Under the pieces are notes generated by a model. That model did no database searches. It saw nothing but the letters and a program-made list of their open reading frames with translations, and was not told where the DNA came from. A program made the translations under genes and the position numbers. From Bacteroidota bacterium (GTDB lineage Bacteria; Bacteroidota; Bacteroidia; Bacteroidales; VadinHA17): DNA of 64,000 bases. Location of the stretch: positions 1-64,000 of the forward strand of contig JAKPDL010000151.1 in NCBI GenBank assembly GCA_029552825.1, written 5' to 3'. Every line of letters begins with the position of its first letter. The first letter of the stretch is position 1. Positions 8,154 through 16,376 of this stretch are shown piece after piece.

Positions 8154-8900
8154 ATGGCAAAAGTTGGAATTATAGGCGGTTCAGGTCTGGAAAATCCTGA
8201 AATTCTGAAATCTCAACAGGAAATTAATATAGTTAATCTTTACGGAGCTCCCAGTTCGCCTCTCATATGCGGAACTATCGAAGATACAGAAGTGGTGATA
8301 ATATCCCGTCACGGCAAACAGCATACCATTCCACCTTCAAAGGTCAATAACAGGGCAAATATTCTTGCCCTTAAAGAAGCTGGCTGTACCCACATTATTG
8401 CAACTACAGCATGCGGAAGCCTCAGGGAGGAAATCAAAAGAGGTGACCTTGTAATTCCCGACCAGTTTATTGATTTTACACGCCACCGAATCATTACTTT
8501 TTTTGATGAATTTGAACCTGGCAAACTGGGCCATACACCCATGGCAGACCCTTTCGACTCCCGCCTGCGTGAATTGCTTATAAATACTGCAAAAGGTCTG
8601 AAGCTCCCCATTCATGAAAAAGGCACAGTAATAACAATTGAAGGCCCCCGGTTCTCTACCCGGGCAGAATCCAGAATGTTCCGCCTGTGGGGTGCAGATA
8701 TAATCAATATGTCAACTGCACCCGAGGCAATACTGGCAAATGAAGCAGGAATCCCATATGCCGTGATCGCAATGAGTACAGACTACGACTCATGGAAAAA
8801 CGATGAAAAACCTGTTACATGGGAAGATGTACTGGAAGTTTTCAGACAAAACGTTCAGAATGTTCTTAAATTGCTGATTAGAGTAATACCTGAAATTTAA
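8154..8900 (+). CDS. mtnP: S-methyl-5'-thioadenosine phosphorylase
   Basis: Cleaves methylthioadenosine with phosphate to adenine and methylthioribose-1-phosphate, the MtnA substrate. It has 248 residues. It shows the N-terminal GIIGGSGLE (5-13), the phosphate-binding SRHGKQHTIPPSKVNNRAN segment, ATTACGSL, the IEGPRFSTRAESRMFR loop and INMSTAPEA. The specificity loop STDYDSW has the two Asp residues of adenosine-type MTA phosphorylases in place of the Asn of purine phosphorylases. It starts two bases after the aldolase stop and ends the operon. Freed adenine could feed purine salvage or the adenine deaminase at 38117. Confidence 0.94.
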   Translation: MAKVGIIGGSGLENPEILKSQQEINIVNLYGAPSSPLICGTIEDTEVVIISRHGKQHTIPPSKVNNRANILALKEAGCTHIIATTACGSLREEIKRGDLVIPDQFIDFTRHRIITFFDEFEPGKLGHTPMADPFDSRLRELLINTAKGLKLPIHEKGTVITIEGPRFSTRAESRMFRLWGADIINMSTAPEAILANEAGIPYAVIAMSTDYDSWKNDEKPVTWEDVLEVFRQNVQNVLKLLIRVIPEI

Positions 8901-8924
8901 AAAACCAATATGTTTTCTTTACAA

Positions 8925-8956
8925 TTTGTTTTATTTGCAACAAATTTATAATATTG
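8925..8956 (+). promoter_or_regulatory. Promoter of the tRNA gene
   Basis: TTTG (8925-8928), a 20-base spacer, then TAATATTG (8949-8956), one mismatch from the Bacteroidota -7 consensus TAnnTTTG. It ends 13 bases before the mature tRNA 5' end, about where a start site would be expected. Confidence 0.55.
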
Positions 8957-8969
8957 CAGTCCGTTTTGA

Positions 8970-9043
8970 GGGCCCATAGCTCAGCAGGTCAGAGCATCTG
9001 ACTCATAATCAGGGGGTCGCTGGTTCGAATCCAGCTGGGCCCA
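8970..9043 (+). tRNA. tRNA with CAT anticodon (Ile2 or elongator Met)
   Basis: A 74-base cloverleaf. The acceptor stem GGGCCCA pairs with TGGGCCC; the D arm is GCTC/GAGC; the anticodon arm is TCTGA-CTCATAA-TCAGG with anticodon CAT; the T arm is GCTGG-TTCGAAT-CCAGC; the discriminator is A. CCA is not encoded in full (ACCTCC follows). The D-loop, variable loop GGGTC and GCTGG T-stem resemble the lysidine-modified tRNA-Ile2 of E. coli more than its elongator tRNA-Met, so Ile2 (reading AUA after TilS modification) is my first choice. Anticodon sequence alone cannot settle it. Confidence 0.95.
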
Positions 9044-9055
9044 CCTCCGCCCTCC

Positions 9056-9079
9056 GAAGCCTTGGCGCAGAAGGGCTTC
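9056..9079. terminator. Hairpin just downstream of the tRNA
   Basis: GAAGCC (9056-9061) pairs with GGCTTC (9074-9079) around a 12-base loop. A moderately T-rich stretch (TCATTTTATA) follows. It may end the tRNA transcript or aid processing; a weak call. Confidence 0.35.
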
Positions 9080-9267
9080 ATCATTTTATATGGCTTTACA
9101 CACGCCAAACCTTTCTCAGGCTTCAGCGGACGAGGCACACTTAAAAATAGCTAAAGCGAGCATTTCACTTTTTTCTAACCTGCTTTTTGTCTTAAAAAGT
9201 TACAGAATTATAACCATTTCTCTCTCTATACAAATCTGAGAAAACCTTTATTTTACTTTTCTTAATC

Positions 9268-9289
9268 CATAATCAGGGGTCGCTGGTTC
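9268..9289 (+). repeat. Partial copy of the CAT tRNA (possible att remnant)
   Basis: Twenty-two bases repeat tRNA positions 9004-9026 (anticodon CAT through the 5' half of the T-loop) with a single one-base deletion in the G run. The flanks do not match the tRNA. Integrases often target tRNA genes and duplicate the 3' part at the far end of the inserted element, so this looks like the trace of an excised or decayed element. Confidence 0.6.
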
Positions 9290-9485
9290 CCCACCCGACT
9301 GATGCAATACAGACACGCCTTTAGGGTGGAAATACAAAAAAGGCCTTTACGTTAATTGGTATTTTATTAAACTGTCATCCTTGTTTCAGGACAAGACATC
9401 TGTATAGATTACTATCAGAGTTGCCTGAGATTTTTTCCTGACCAAATTAAAATAAAAATCTGGTATAACTTAAAACCATATAATA

Positions 9486-10451
9486 TTACTGGCACTTGAG
9501 ATTTTTTCTTTCAGCATTGGCTGCCTGAACAAAAACTCCGTATGCTGCATTCTTAAATGAAGCACAGGCTTCAGATACTTGACCTTTGCCCGACTGTGCA
9601 AGTCCTAACTGGAAATAATATTTTGCCTTGGCTTCTGCATCACCGGTTTCGAGTTCCAGACCCTTTCTGGCAAATTCAGCTGCTTTGTCAAAATTTTTCT
9701 TTTTATTATAAACATCAGCATAAAAATAGAAAAGGTCTTTGTCATCACCATATCTGGCAGCCTTATCGAGTAATGAAAGTGCCTCATCGAGATTTCCTGC
9801 CTGATTTTCTTGTGATCCAGCAGCACGGAAATAACCCAGAGCTAGCTCCGATGCCTGCTTAATCTTCTCCTCATCATTCTGTGCCTTTACCTTCTGCAGA
9901 AATAAATCTATTGTCTTTTCAAAATCATCTGAACTGTTCTGAGCAGCGTAAATCAAAGCCTTGTTATATATCGCGGTAACATAATCCGGATTAATTGTAA
10001 GAATACTGTCGAATACCAGCAGGGCATCGGCATAATTTTTTTGTGCAAAGAGTTCCGTTCCCATCTGATAATATCCTCTGAGCAAAATATTCCGAGCATT
10101 TTCCTTCTGGGTCGCATTGTTGTACTTTTCTGCAGCAGCCATTGCTTTCTTTGCTGCAGCTATTACCTCAGAAGCCGGTTTCTTTTCATTATATGCGGCA
10201 GCAGCAACCTTCGTATACAAACCTGGTAACACCTGCATCGCTTTTTGCTTCAGGTCATTAACCGACTCTCCAACTTTTTCTGATAACACAATAACATTCT
10301 CAAAAGCTTGAATTGCAGCATTTATATCTGTCTGTATGGCCTTGGCACCTTCATTATAAACCTTTATCACATCATTGCGTTCCTGGGCAACTGCCACTCC
10401 TGTTAAACATAAGAATAATAAAACTACTTCTGCTTTAATAATATTCTTCAT
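9486..10451 (-). CDS. Exported tetratricopeptide-repeat protein
   Basis: A 321-residue protein with an N-terminal signal peptide (MKNIIKAEVVLLFLCLTG, cleavage near AVAQ). The rest is helical, Ala- and Lys-rich, with TPR-like units such as ALLVFDSILTINPDYVTAIYNKALIY (about 143-168) and KAAEFARKGLELETGDAEAKYYFQLG-like repeats toward the C-terminus. It has no enzymatic motif and probably acts as a periplasmic scaffold. Monocistronic on the minus strand, separated from the divergent sialidase-like gene by a 345-bp AT-rich gap. The specific role is unknown. Confidence 0.8.
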   Translation of the reverse strand: MKNIIKAEVVLLFLCLTGVAVAQERNDVIKVYNEGAKAIQTDINAAIQAFENVIVLSEKVGESVNDLKQKAMQVLPGLYTKVAAAAYNEKKPASEVIAAAKKAMAAAEKYNNATQKENARNILLRGYYQMGTELFAQKNYADALLVFDSILTINPDYVTAIYNKALIYAAQNSSDDFEKTIDLFLQKVKAQNDEEKIKQASELALGYFRAAGSQENQAGNLDEALSLLDKAARYGDDKDLFYFYADVYNKKKNFDKAAEFARKGLELETGDAEAKAKYYFQLGLAQSGKGQVSEACASFKNAAYGVFVQAANAERKNLKCQ

Positions 10452-10796
10452 AAAAATTAAAATTTTAGTTAATTAATTTTCAATATTTTTACTGTGGTAA
10501 ATTTATAAATAAAATTAAATTGGCAAAACTTGTTATACAATCAATATTGCCGGCTTTTTAACTGCCAGATATTAATCTTTGCATTTTAAAATCATTTTTT
10601 CTGTTGACAAATATATTTAAATTCTTAATAATTTATTAATCTGCATTTTATCAACAATTGAAAAACTTCGAAAAGAAGACTCTCTCCATATGAAAAATTT
10701 TAAGTGTAGCTCGATTTTATATGAAATTATACGGTTTATTTATTGGTCTTTATTCTTAATTTTACTGAACTAACTATTAATAATACTTTAATTATC
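10452..10796. other. 345-bp AT-rich divergent intergenic region
   Basis: Separates the minus-strand TPR gene from the plus-strand sialidase-like gene and should hold promoters for both. I find no clear TAnnTTTG box, hairpin or small gene. The plus-strand frame stays open upstream of the chosen start at 10797 (an ATG at 10743 exists), but the extra residues do not fit before a signal peptide. Confidence 0.5.
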
Positions 10797-12161
10797 ATGA
10801 AAATATCCTCTTTATTCCTGCTTTTTGTACTGTTTCTTTTTAGTTCATGTTCTGAAAAAAGATTAACCTATCCTGAGGCAGTAATTAACGGAGATTCTAT
10901 TCTTATTGAAAATATTTTCCCGTACCAGACTCAGCATTGTCATGCCTCAACAATTGTTGAACTTCCAGATCATGACCTCCTTGTTGCATGGTTCCAGGGA
11001 AGTGGTGAACGAACTGCAGAAGATGTTGTAATAATGGGTGCGCGTTACAACCGTAAAACAGGAAAATGGTCGGAACCTTTCTTGATGGCCGATACAGATG
11101 GCTTTCCTGATATTAACCCAGTACTTTTCATTGATAACCAATCACGCCTGTGGCTGATATGGTACACAGTGATGGCATATCAGTGGGAATCATCTCTTTT
11201 GAAATATCGCATCAGCACAGAATATATGCAGAAAGAAGGACCACCTGTGTGGTCGTGGCAGGATATACTCATTGTTAAAGCCGATGGCTCTGCACCCGAA
11301 GGTATAAACAGCAACGACCAGTTTGTAAAGACACTCGAAAGAAAATACAGAGAATACCACGATTATCTGGTATCAGCAGGTTATCTTTCACCGGACGGAA
11401 AAGGTTTCATTACCGAAGAACTCTGGAATGTTTCCCTGCAAAGATATATGGATATTGCAAAAGGTGTTGACTTTATTGCCGACGGTATGGAAATTAACGA
11501 AAAGGGAGAAAAGATACGAACCCGACTGGGGTATCCTCTCAGGCGCCGTATAGGATGGCAGACCAGAAACAAACCTCTCATCACAGGAGGCCGGATTCTT
11601 CTGCCCCTCTATTCTGACGGATTTGATTTTTCTTTAATCGCTATTTCTGATAACAACGGCAATTCATGGCAATTCAGCGAACCCATTGTTGGAGCCGGTT
11701 CAATTCAGCCTGCTCTTGCCCTGTGCAATGATAGTTCTATTACAGCATTTATGCGCGACAACGGACCTCAGCCCAAAAGATTGATGATAAGCAGGTCGTT
11801 CGACAGAGGTGCAACATGGAGCACTGTGCAGGATACAGAAATACCCAACCCCGGCTCTGCTGCTGACATAGTTGTACTTAAAAGCGGAAAATGGGTTCTG
11901 GTATCTAACGACCTTGAATCGGGCCGGCATCGACTTACCGTAAAACTATCTGAAGATGAAGGCAAAACATGGCCATATTCAAAAAGTATCGTAAACGGCG
12001 AACCCGGAAGCCAGACAAGAGCACACTATCCCGCAATTATCCAGGGACATGATGAGCTTATTCACATCACATTTACCAACCAGATACCAGCCGATGGCGG
12101 TAAAACAAACGTAAAAAATATAGCCCACGCTGTCTTTTCAGAAAAGTGGCTCATGAATTAA
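10797..12161 (+). CDS. Sialidase-like (BNR repeat) lipoprotein
   Basis: A 454-residue predicted lipoprotein with signal MKISSLFLLFVLFLFSSC and the lipobox Cys at residue 18. The start at 10797 gives a clean signal peptide. The body is a six-bladed beta-propeller of the exo-alpha-sialidase / BNR_2 type, with Asp-boxes SDNNGNSW, SFDRGATW and SEDEGKTW and an N-terminal HCHASTIVELPDHDLLVAWF blade. Members of this branch include sialidases and related glycosidases. I do not see a classical FRIP arginine motif, so activity on sialic acid is uncertain. It stands alone, with no transporter or SusCD pair nearby. Confidence 0.78.
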   Translation: MKISSLFLLFVLFLFSSCSEKRLTYPEAVINGDSILIENIFPYQTQHCHASTIVELPDHDLLVAWFQGSGERTAEDVVIMGARYNRKTGKWSEPFLMADTDGFPDINPVLFIDNQSRLWLIWYTVMAYQWESSLLKYRISTEYMQKEGPPVWSWQDILIVKADGSAPEGINSNDQFVKTLERKYREYHDYLVSAGYLSPDGKGFITEELWNVSLQRYMDIAKGVDFIADGMEINEKGEKIRTRLGYPLRRRIGWQTRNKPLITGGRILLPLYSDGFDFSLIAISDNNGNSWQFSEPIVGAGSIQPALALCNDSSITAFMRDNGPQPKRLMISRSFDRGATWSTVQDTEIPNPGSAADIVVLKSGKWVLVSNDLESGRHRLTVKLSEDEGKTWPYSKSIVNGEPGSQTRAHYPAIIQGHDELIHITFTNQIPADGGKTNVKNIAHAVFSEKWLMN

Positions 12162-12174
12162 GATCTATCATGAA

Positions 12175-14145
12175 CTACCCCGACTGAATTTTTTTAAGCA
12201 GCTCGAGAGCTTCCCTGTCGGCCGGATTCAGGCGCAGAACCTGTCTGAGGTCAGCTGCCGCCCCCTGAATATCTCCTGTTACTAGACGGGCTGTGGCTCT
12301 GTTGAAATAATGATTTGGATTCGTCGGTTCCAGCGAAATAAGATAATCAAGGTCTGGGATAACTTCTCTAAAACGGCCTGTTTCAAGCAAAAGATTCGAA
12401 CGATTATTTATTATCTCTCTTTTCTTTTCAGGACTGTATCGAAGAGCCGTTGTGTAATCTTTTATTGCTTCCTCAGGCATATTCAGTGAAGTATATACCA
12501 GTGCCCTGTTGTAATAAGCACTACCATTCTGCTGATCTGCTATAATGGCAAGATTAAAATATTCAAGTGCCTTTTTGTAATCACCCCTTGAAGCCAGAAT
12601 ATAACCAATACCTTCATAAACATCGGTGTTTTTGGTTCTAACCTTGACAGCAACCATAAAATCGGCTAATGCCTTTTCTTCAAAATATGTTTTTTCTGAT
12701 ACACTTTTAGCACTCAGCGATTTCCTTGTGTAAAACTTGCCACGTGAAGCCCTGGGAGTTTCAGCCTCAGGATACTTCTTTATAACGTCAGTCCACAAAG
12801 TTTCAGTATTCTGCCAAACATCGGCCTGCCTTGAAGTCAGAAACCAGAGAAAAACTACAAAAAAGCAGGAAATAATTACGATCGTTTTCCTGGTTCTCTC
12901 CCTTAATTTTTCTTCAATAAACATCGCCGGAATGAAAGCCAGTCCGATATACGGAATATAAGTATACCTGTCGGCTTTAATAGCTATACCAACCGAAATG
13001 AACTGCAGAACAAGCATTATAGTAATGAAAAAGAAAGCTGTCCCAAAAGGCAAAATTTTTGTTTTCTTCATAAAAGCAACGGACGTGACCGCAATGGCAA
13101 TGGTAATCAGTGTGGATACAGCCATGCCAGCAATAAATCCTGCACTTTTCATTACTTCTTCAGGCGGATAAGGATATATTGCTGAAAGTTTAAAAGGCAA
13201 AAAGAACTTAATTAAATACGAAACAAGACCTGCACATCCTATACCAATTCGCTGAAATACTGTAAGTTTTCGTACTGTATTTACAACATCGGGCAAATCC
13301 TTATCAATCCGCATCAGTCCAAGAAAGTTTTCTCCATTCTGCAGATGATAAGCAAGCAGGCCAGTAAATAGTGAAACTACCAGAAAAGGTAAAATCAGTA
13401 GGATTCTTCGCAAATCAGTCCATTTTTTTATTACCTGCAGGATATTCGCTCTATCAAAATGAGGTTCTGTCCAGTAATCAATAAGTACAAGCACAAGGGG
13501 AAATACCACAGCTACAGCCTTTGATAGACATGAAAAGACGAAAAGTATGAAAGTCAGTATATAAAACAGAGCTTTGTATATTGAACTTGTCGCATCTTTA
13601 AAAGCAAGATATGATAGAAGTCCAGAAAGAAAGAAAAACGAATAAAGAACGTCCTTCCTTTCCGAAATCCAGGCTACCGATTCCACGTGAAGAGGATGAA
13701 CTCCGAAAACTACCGCTACAAAAAAAGATGCAAAAACTTTCTTTCCGCTAAGCCTGTAAACCAGAAGAAAAACCAGAACAGTGTTTGCCAGATGTAGTAT
13801 AATATTCCACATTATGAACGGAGCAGGTGAAATTCCGTTCTGGCAAGTCTGACAGCTGTTGTTGTTAAGTCTTAGAGATAATATTGTAAGCGGATGATAA
13901 TTCGAAGATACAGGAATAGAAAAGATATCATCAAGAACTGTATCGGCCTGGCTCCTGACAAGATTATTGTTCACAACGTATGTAAAGTCATCCCAGTCAA
14001 CAAACTCATTGTCAAATGCCCTGCGGTAAGCCGTTAATGTAAGCACGACAGTAATAAAAAGTACTGCAATCAGAGTTGTATTTTTATACCCTTTCCCCTG
14101 ACTTTCTGCTGAAAACCTTCTGGCTTTTCCTTTTCCTTTCTTCAC
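12175..14145 (-). CDS. Multi-pass membrane protein with C-terminal TPR domain
   Basis: A 656-residue protein. A basic N-terminus is followed by about ten membrane helices (roughly residues 20-430), then TPR units (about 500-650) such as YKKALEYFNLAIIADQQNGSAYYNRALVY and EEAIKDYTTALRYSPEKKREIINNRS. The early loop FDNEFVDWDDFTYVVNNNL carries acidic residues like the catalytic first loop of GT-C glycosyltransferases, and the HPLHVESVAWISERKDVLY segment is typical of the TMTC / DUF1736-like family. It may transfer a lipid-linked sugar to exported proteins. The adjacent GT2 gene, 10 bp upstream, is a natural partner making the lipid-phosphate sugar. Activity is inferred. Confidence 0.75.
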   Translation of the reverse strand: MKKGKGKARRFSAESQGKGYKNTTLIAVLFITVVLTLTAYRRAFDNEFVDWDDFTYVVNNNLVRSQADTVLDDIFSIPVSSNYHPLTILSLRLNNNSCQTCQNGISPAPFIMWNIILHLANTVLVFLLVYRLSGKKVFASFFVAVVFGVHPLHVESVAWISERKDVLYSFFFLSGLLSYLAFKDATSSIYKALFYILTFILFVFSCLSKAVAVVFPLVLVLIDYWTEPHFDRANILQVIKKWTDLRRILLILPFLVVSLFTGLLAYHLQNGENFLGLMRIDKDLPDVVNTVRKLTVFQRIGIGCAGLVSYLIKFFLPFKLSAIYPYPPEEVMKSAGFIAGMAVSTLITIAIAVTSVAFMKKTKILPFGTAFFFITIMLVLQFISVGIAIKADRYTYIPYIGLAFIPAMFIEEKLRERTRKTIVIISCFFVVFLWFLTSRQADVWQNTETLWTDVIKKYPEAETPRASRGKFYTRKSLSAKSVSEKTYFEEKALADFMVAVKVRTKNTDVYEGIGYILASRGDYKKALEYFNLAIIADQQNGSAYYNRALVYTSLNMPEEAIKDYTTALRYSPEKKREIINNRSNLLLETGRFREVIPDLDYLISLEPTNPNHYFNRATARLVTGDIQGAAADLRQVLRLNPADREALELLKKIQSG

Positions 14146-14155
14146 TGCCTGTGCA

Positions 14156-14917
14156 TTAACTTTCTACACTTTCCTGAAAACTGAATAACTTAAAACTGAA
14201 TAAACCTGTTTTCTGCAAAACAAACTTCAACGAAACGCAAATCACACCGAGGCCATAAATAATACTTCTGAAAAAATCAATTGATGAACTTTCGGGTAAA
14301 TAGCGAACCGGACATGATATCTCACCAATCCTGGCTTTCAGATAAATTATTTGTGCCAGTAATTCATTGTCAAAGATATATCCATCAGAATTGTTATGAT
14401 ATTTTATTTTCCTTAATAATTCTGCCGAAAATGCTCTGTAACCGGTGTGATATTCAGATAGTTTCTGGTTAAGAAGAATATTTTGAAAAAACGTCAAAAT
14501 TCTGTTGGCAATATACTTATAAAGAGGCATACCTCCTTTAACAGCTCCTTTGCTCAGAATTCTGGAACCCAGAACAGCATCATATAAGCCTGATGCAATT
14601 AGATGGCACATGGCCGGTATAAGTTTTGGGGTATACTGATAATCGGGATGCAGCATAACAACTATATCAGAGCCCAGTTCAAGAGCCCTGTCATAACAGG
14701 TTTTCTGATTTGCACCATACCCCCTGTTTACCTCATGCCTGATAATATGATCTATTGAAAGCTTCCTTGCCAGCTCCAGAGTCCTGTCACTGCTGCCGTC
14801 ATCTGTAAGAATTATAAAATCAACAATATCCCCGGGTATTTCCTCATATGTCTGCTTTAAAGTCTTTTCTGCATTGTACGCCGGAAGAACAACAGCTATT
14901 TTCTTCCCGTTAATCAT
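14156..14917 (-). CDS. Family 2 glycosyltransferase (polyprenyl-phosphate sugar synthase type)
   Basis: A 253-residue GT2 enzyme. The N-terminal GT-A fold shows VVLPAYNAEKTLKQ, the nucleotide-binding ILTDDGSSDRT (about 37-47), a GYGANQ segment and HPDYQY in place of the DxD-like DPD motif. It resembles dolichyl/undecaprenyl-phosphate mannose or glucose synthases that charge a lipid carrier with a nucleotide sugar at the inner membrane. Only a short hydrophobic helix near residues 215-235 is present, with no added transmembrane domain. Transcribed just upstream of the TMTC-like membrane protein, so the pair may glycosylate an envelope substrate. Sugar identity unknown. Confidence 0.88.
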   Translation of the reverse strand: MINGKKIAVVLPAYNAEKTLKQTYEEIPGDIVDFIILTDDGSSDRTLELARKLSIDHIIRHEVNRGYGANQKTCYDRALELGSDIVVMLHPDYQYTPKLIPAMCHLIASGLYDAVLGSRILSKGAVKGGMPLYKYIANRILTFFQNILLNQKLSEYHTGYRAFSAELLRKIKYHNNSDGYIFDNELLAQIIYLKARIGEISCPVRYLPESSSIDFFRSIIYGLGVICVSLKFVLQKTGLFSFKLFSFQESVES

Positions 14918-14968
14918 TTTTCACCCGGGGATTATTATATACAAACTCAGTTCTGTTATTTTCGTAGC

Positions 14969-15853
14969 TTATTTTGCCATAGGATTTTCCGCTCTTTTGA
15001 AAAACTCTTCCTGCAATCTTTCAATAGAATTATCACTCTTCAGAAATTTAATAAGCTCTGCAAGCTGAACAGCATCCTGCTCAACAAGAAGTTCTCCCAG
15101 TCGTTTGTTTGCCTGAACCACGTCACCTGCATAATGGTTCGGAAAACTTGCATACCACCATATTCCTGTGTATCCATATTTCAGCTGTTTCAAGCGTCCC
15201 TGATCGAGTCCACTCTCTTTAGTCATCGACTCAGTATCAACAAGATCTGGACGTATAAAATACATCATCGATGTCTCTTCTTCACCTGCATGGCCATCGA
15301 GTTTTGCCTTCTTCAGTGATTTTATTTCACCTGCAAGTGACTGTACTTCACCAGGCCGGAAAAGAACAACAATATATCCATTATTTTTCATCAGCTGTGA
15401 CTGGCAGAAAAACTGCAGGAAATTTGTATTACCTCCATGGCCATTAAGAAGTATTATCTTTTTAAGCCCGTTTCTTGCCAGTTCATTACAGGTCTCTTCA
15501 AGCATTTTCCATATCAGCTCGCTGCTATACGCAATAGTTCCGGGTTGATGTTTTGCCTCAAAAATTTGACTTCCATAATAAGGAGGAAAAACCACAGCAT
15601 ACTCCTTTTTCGCTGCAGTGAATGCAACTTCCCTTGCTTCAAAAAGGTCTGTTCCCAGCGGCAAATGAGGTCCGTGCTTTTCAAAAACTCCTATGGGAAT
15701 CACACACACACCCCCTGCCTTTTCTACAGCCTTTACAAATTGAGGAGATGTCAATTCCTCATACTTAAATGGAATATCCCCTTTTGTTGCTTGCTGCCCT
15801 CTTGCAGTTACTGCCAGAGAAATTAATGCCAGTAAAAAAAGTGTCTTTTTCAT
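14969..15853 (-). CDS. Exported creatininase-family amidohydrolase
   Basis: A 294-residue metal-dependent amidohydrolase of the creatininase / FAPy-deformylase family, with an N-terminal signal peptide (MKKTLFLLALISLAVTARG). Metal-site residues are preserved: IGVFEKHGPHLPLGTD (Glu, His, Asp), LNGHGGN (His) and DGHAGEEETS (His, Glu). Most characterised members are cytoplasmic; an exported copy suggests hydrolysis of an external small amide or lactam. Neighbours give no substrate clue. Start and signal peptide agree. Confidence 0.88.
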   Translation of the reverse strand: MKKTLFLLALISLAVTARGQQATKGDIPFKYEELTSPQFVKAVEKAGGVCVIPIGVFEKHGPHLPLGTDLFEAREVAFTAAKKEYAVVFPPYYGSQIFEAKHQPGTIAYSSELIWKMLEETCNELARNGLKKIILLNGHGGNTNFLQFFCQSQLMKNNGYIVVLFRPGEVQSLAGEIKSLKKAKLDGHAGEEETSMMYFIRPDLVDTESMTKESGLDQGRLKQLKYGYTGIWWYASFPNHYAGDVVQANKRLGELLVEQDAVQLAELIKFLKSDNSIERLQEEFFKRAENPMAK

Positions 15854-15888
15854 GTCATTAAATATTTAATGTTCAACATAATATGTTT

Positions 15889-16179
15889 CTAATCTATTCT
15901 GGCAAGCCGGAAAGGGTAAATTTCTACCTTCTGCCAGACCCCCTCATAGAGATAAGGTTCATCTTTAAGCCTCTCTTCAAGAGACTGTCTGTCAGGTAAC
16001 TCATATACAATCATCGAACCTTTCATCCTGCCTTCATCATCCAGTATTGCACCCCCGAAAAGAAATTCGCCTTTTCTTTTAAGTTCTGCTATTTTTTCAA
16101 GATGTACCGGCCGTACCTTGGCCCTTAAATTTTCAGCTCCGGGCTCTTTTCCGTCAAAAGCAATAAGTAAAAACTGCAT
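15889..16179 (-). CDS. YciI family protein
   Basis: A 96-residue small alpha/beta barrel (dimeric ferredoxin-like) protein. Recognisable are MQFLLIAFDG, RPVHLEKIAELKRKGEFLFGGAIL and the C-terminal YLYEGVWQKVEIYPF. The start at 16179 is preferred to 16242 because the extra 21 residues are not family-like. YciI proteins are often called YCII-related; their activity is generally unknown, although the conserved His-Asp pair has been proposed to be catalytic. Gene stands alone. Confidence 0.82.
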   Translation of the reverse strand: MQFLLIAFDGKEPGAENLRAKVRPVHLEKIAELKRKGEFLFGGAILDDEGRMKGSMIVYELPDRQSLEERLKDEPYLYEGVWQKVEIYPFRLARID

Positions 16180-16376
16180 CACAATACTTTTAAAAGTTAT
16201 TCTTCTGCCAAAATATAAATTAATTGCAAATAATTGTAACAAAATTATTTTTGCTTTCAGAACATATCGTTTAAAATTTTTATTTGTGTGTGAGAATCAT
16301 TTAAAATAATGATATTTGTAATATAATTTATTCTTTTTGAATGACTGAAAATCAATAAAGAATTATTCTTAAAATC

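Larger units (their letters stand above)
8901..9485. other. 585-bp gap holding a tRNA and a tRNA fragment
   Basis: Contains a promoter, the CAT tRNA, a hairpin just after it, and at 9268-9289 a partial copy of the tRNA. Between tRNA and copy lie about 220 bases with no credible ORF. Nothing else is recognisable up to the end of the TPR gene at 9486. Confidence 0.6.

Noticed and set aside
9044-9267. Intact mobile element between the tRNA and its copy
   Set aside because: No integrase or other ORF, no terminal repeats; only a possible scar remains.
13679-13694. GATTCCACGTGAAGAG-like sequence in the TMTC-like gene
   Set aside because: Outer bases of the parS consensus do not match on either side, so it is not a convincing site.
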